Positions 10,933-11,306 of a stretch of DNA of 11,306 nucleotides are shown here, one piece after another (position 1 is the first letter of the stretch; each line of letters starts with the position of its first letter). The translations under genes were made by a program, and so were the position numbers. The notes below the pieces were generated by a model. It worked only from the letters and a program-made list of their open reading frames with translations. It was not told where the DNA came from and ran no database searches. Origin of the DNA: Candidatus Falkowiibacteriota bacterium (GTDB lineage: Bacteria; Patescibacteriota; Patescibacteriia; CAIXNZ01; JADLGS01); NCBI GenBank assembly GCA_020849205.1, contig JADLGS010000020.1:1-11306 (forward strand), in the 5' to 3' direction.

Positions 10933-11306
10933 TTATAACCCCTTAAACGCATCAAGCGCTGTCAGGGGTTTGTGAAGTTGAAATTCGAGAAGCTGTCGTG
11001 CGATTTTTTTGAACTCACTTAATTCAATAGTGCCAAATCGATAGTTTTTGAGTGTTTCAAAATGCTCATCAAGCGCGAGTAAAAGATACTTAATTGCAGC
11101 GTCAGAGATCGTGTGCGCATATTCAGGAAGTTTTTGTGGAGCGCACTCGCGACAAATCAATCCACCCGCTCTCACGTCAATGACGGCATGCGGAGCAATG
11201 ATTCCGCGCAAACACTGCGTACATCGTGTCAGCTCAGGTCGGTACCCCAAGAGATCAAGCAACTTCACGCCAAAAATGTGTACGAGTGATTCAAAATCAA
11301 CGTCAG
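10933..11306 (-). CDS. recO: DNA repair protein RecO, C-terminal part (runs off right edge)
   Basis: RecO works with RecR to load RecA on single-stranded DNA at gaps. Only the last 124 codons are in the window. The frame is open to the right edge, so an apparent GTG start at 11268 is internal. The visible part begins within the helical domain (FESLVHIFGVKLLDLLGYRPEL, key features LLxLLGYRPEL). It then has the zinc-finger pairs C28-x2-C31 and C51-x2-C54, counting from the first complete codon, followed by RecO-like helices ending LDAFKGL. All four cysteines are kept, which not all RecO proteins do. The N-terminal OB fold is outside the window. No hairpin terminator is evident after the stop; the next gene has its own promoter. 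Confidence 0.88.
   Translation of the reverse strand, partial: DVDFESLVHIFGVKLLDLLGYRPELTRCTQCLRGIIAPHAVIDVRAGGLICRECAPQKLPEYAHTISDAAIKYLLLALDEHFETLKNYRFGTIELSEFKKIARQLLEFQLHKPLTALDAFKGL

Noticed and set aside
10933-11268. A separate 111-residue gene starting with GTG at 11268
   Set aside because: The frame stays open to the window edge and the visible part matches the middle of RecO, so the GTG is an internal valine.

Overview
The window is most likely a chromosomal segment of a streamlined bacterium, probably Patescibacteria (candidate phyla radiation). This is inferred from several signs: most starts lack a Shine-Dalgarno sequence, intergenic spaces hold short 7-bp tandem repeats, a four-helix-bundle (S23/IVP-type) gene is present, and a 206-residue hypothetical protein resembles a family I recall from such genomes. 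The genetic code looks standard because TGA is used as a stop. No 16S rRNA or ribosomal protein is present to fix the taxonomy.

Layout. Positions 1-1318 (minus strand) hold parA followed by the N-terminal part of parB, which runs off the left edge. A complete IS481-family element lies at 1364-2479, with ~32-33 bp terminal inverted repeats and a TTTGG target duplication. It sits directly upstream of the parA -35 box. Next comes a plus-strand orphan gene (2672-3154) with its own promoter, ribosome binding site and terminator. Two minus-strand tRNA genes follow, Leu(CAA) then Met(CAT). A compact minus-strand operon runs from 7577 down to 3534: scpA, an unrecognised 377-residue helical protein, scpB, a D-Ala-D-Ala carboxypeptidase and a small membrane protein of the COG2426 type.

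Upstream of it is an aspartyl-tRNA synthetase unit (10096-7652, minus): promoter, T-box riboswitch with a very short Stem I, a four-helix-bundle gene flanked by inverted heptamer arrays, aspS, then a terminator. A hypothetical gene with a strong promoter and Shine-Dalgarno sequence (10896-10172) and the C-terminal part of recO (11306-10933) close the window.

How the genes fit together. ParA/ParB and ScpA/ScpB both serve chromosome segregation. The protein wedged between scpA and scpB, overlapping both, is a candidate partner of the SMC-kleisin complex. The T-box has a TGGC tRNA-acceptor bulge, which fits tRNAs with discriminator G (Asp and Asn). It should couple aspS expression to tRNA charging. 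AspRS carries His at residue 31, a residue associated with non-discriminating AspRS, and the Stem I terminal loop contains AAC. The sensor may therefore read tRNA-Asn, in an organism that makes Asn-tRNA through Asp-tRNA(Asn). The most unusual features are the minimal Stem I, the repeat-bounded cassette between the T-box and aspS, and the recurrence of 7-bp-period arrays at several intergenic sites.
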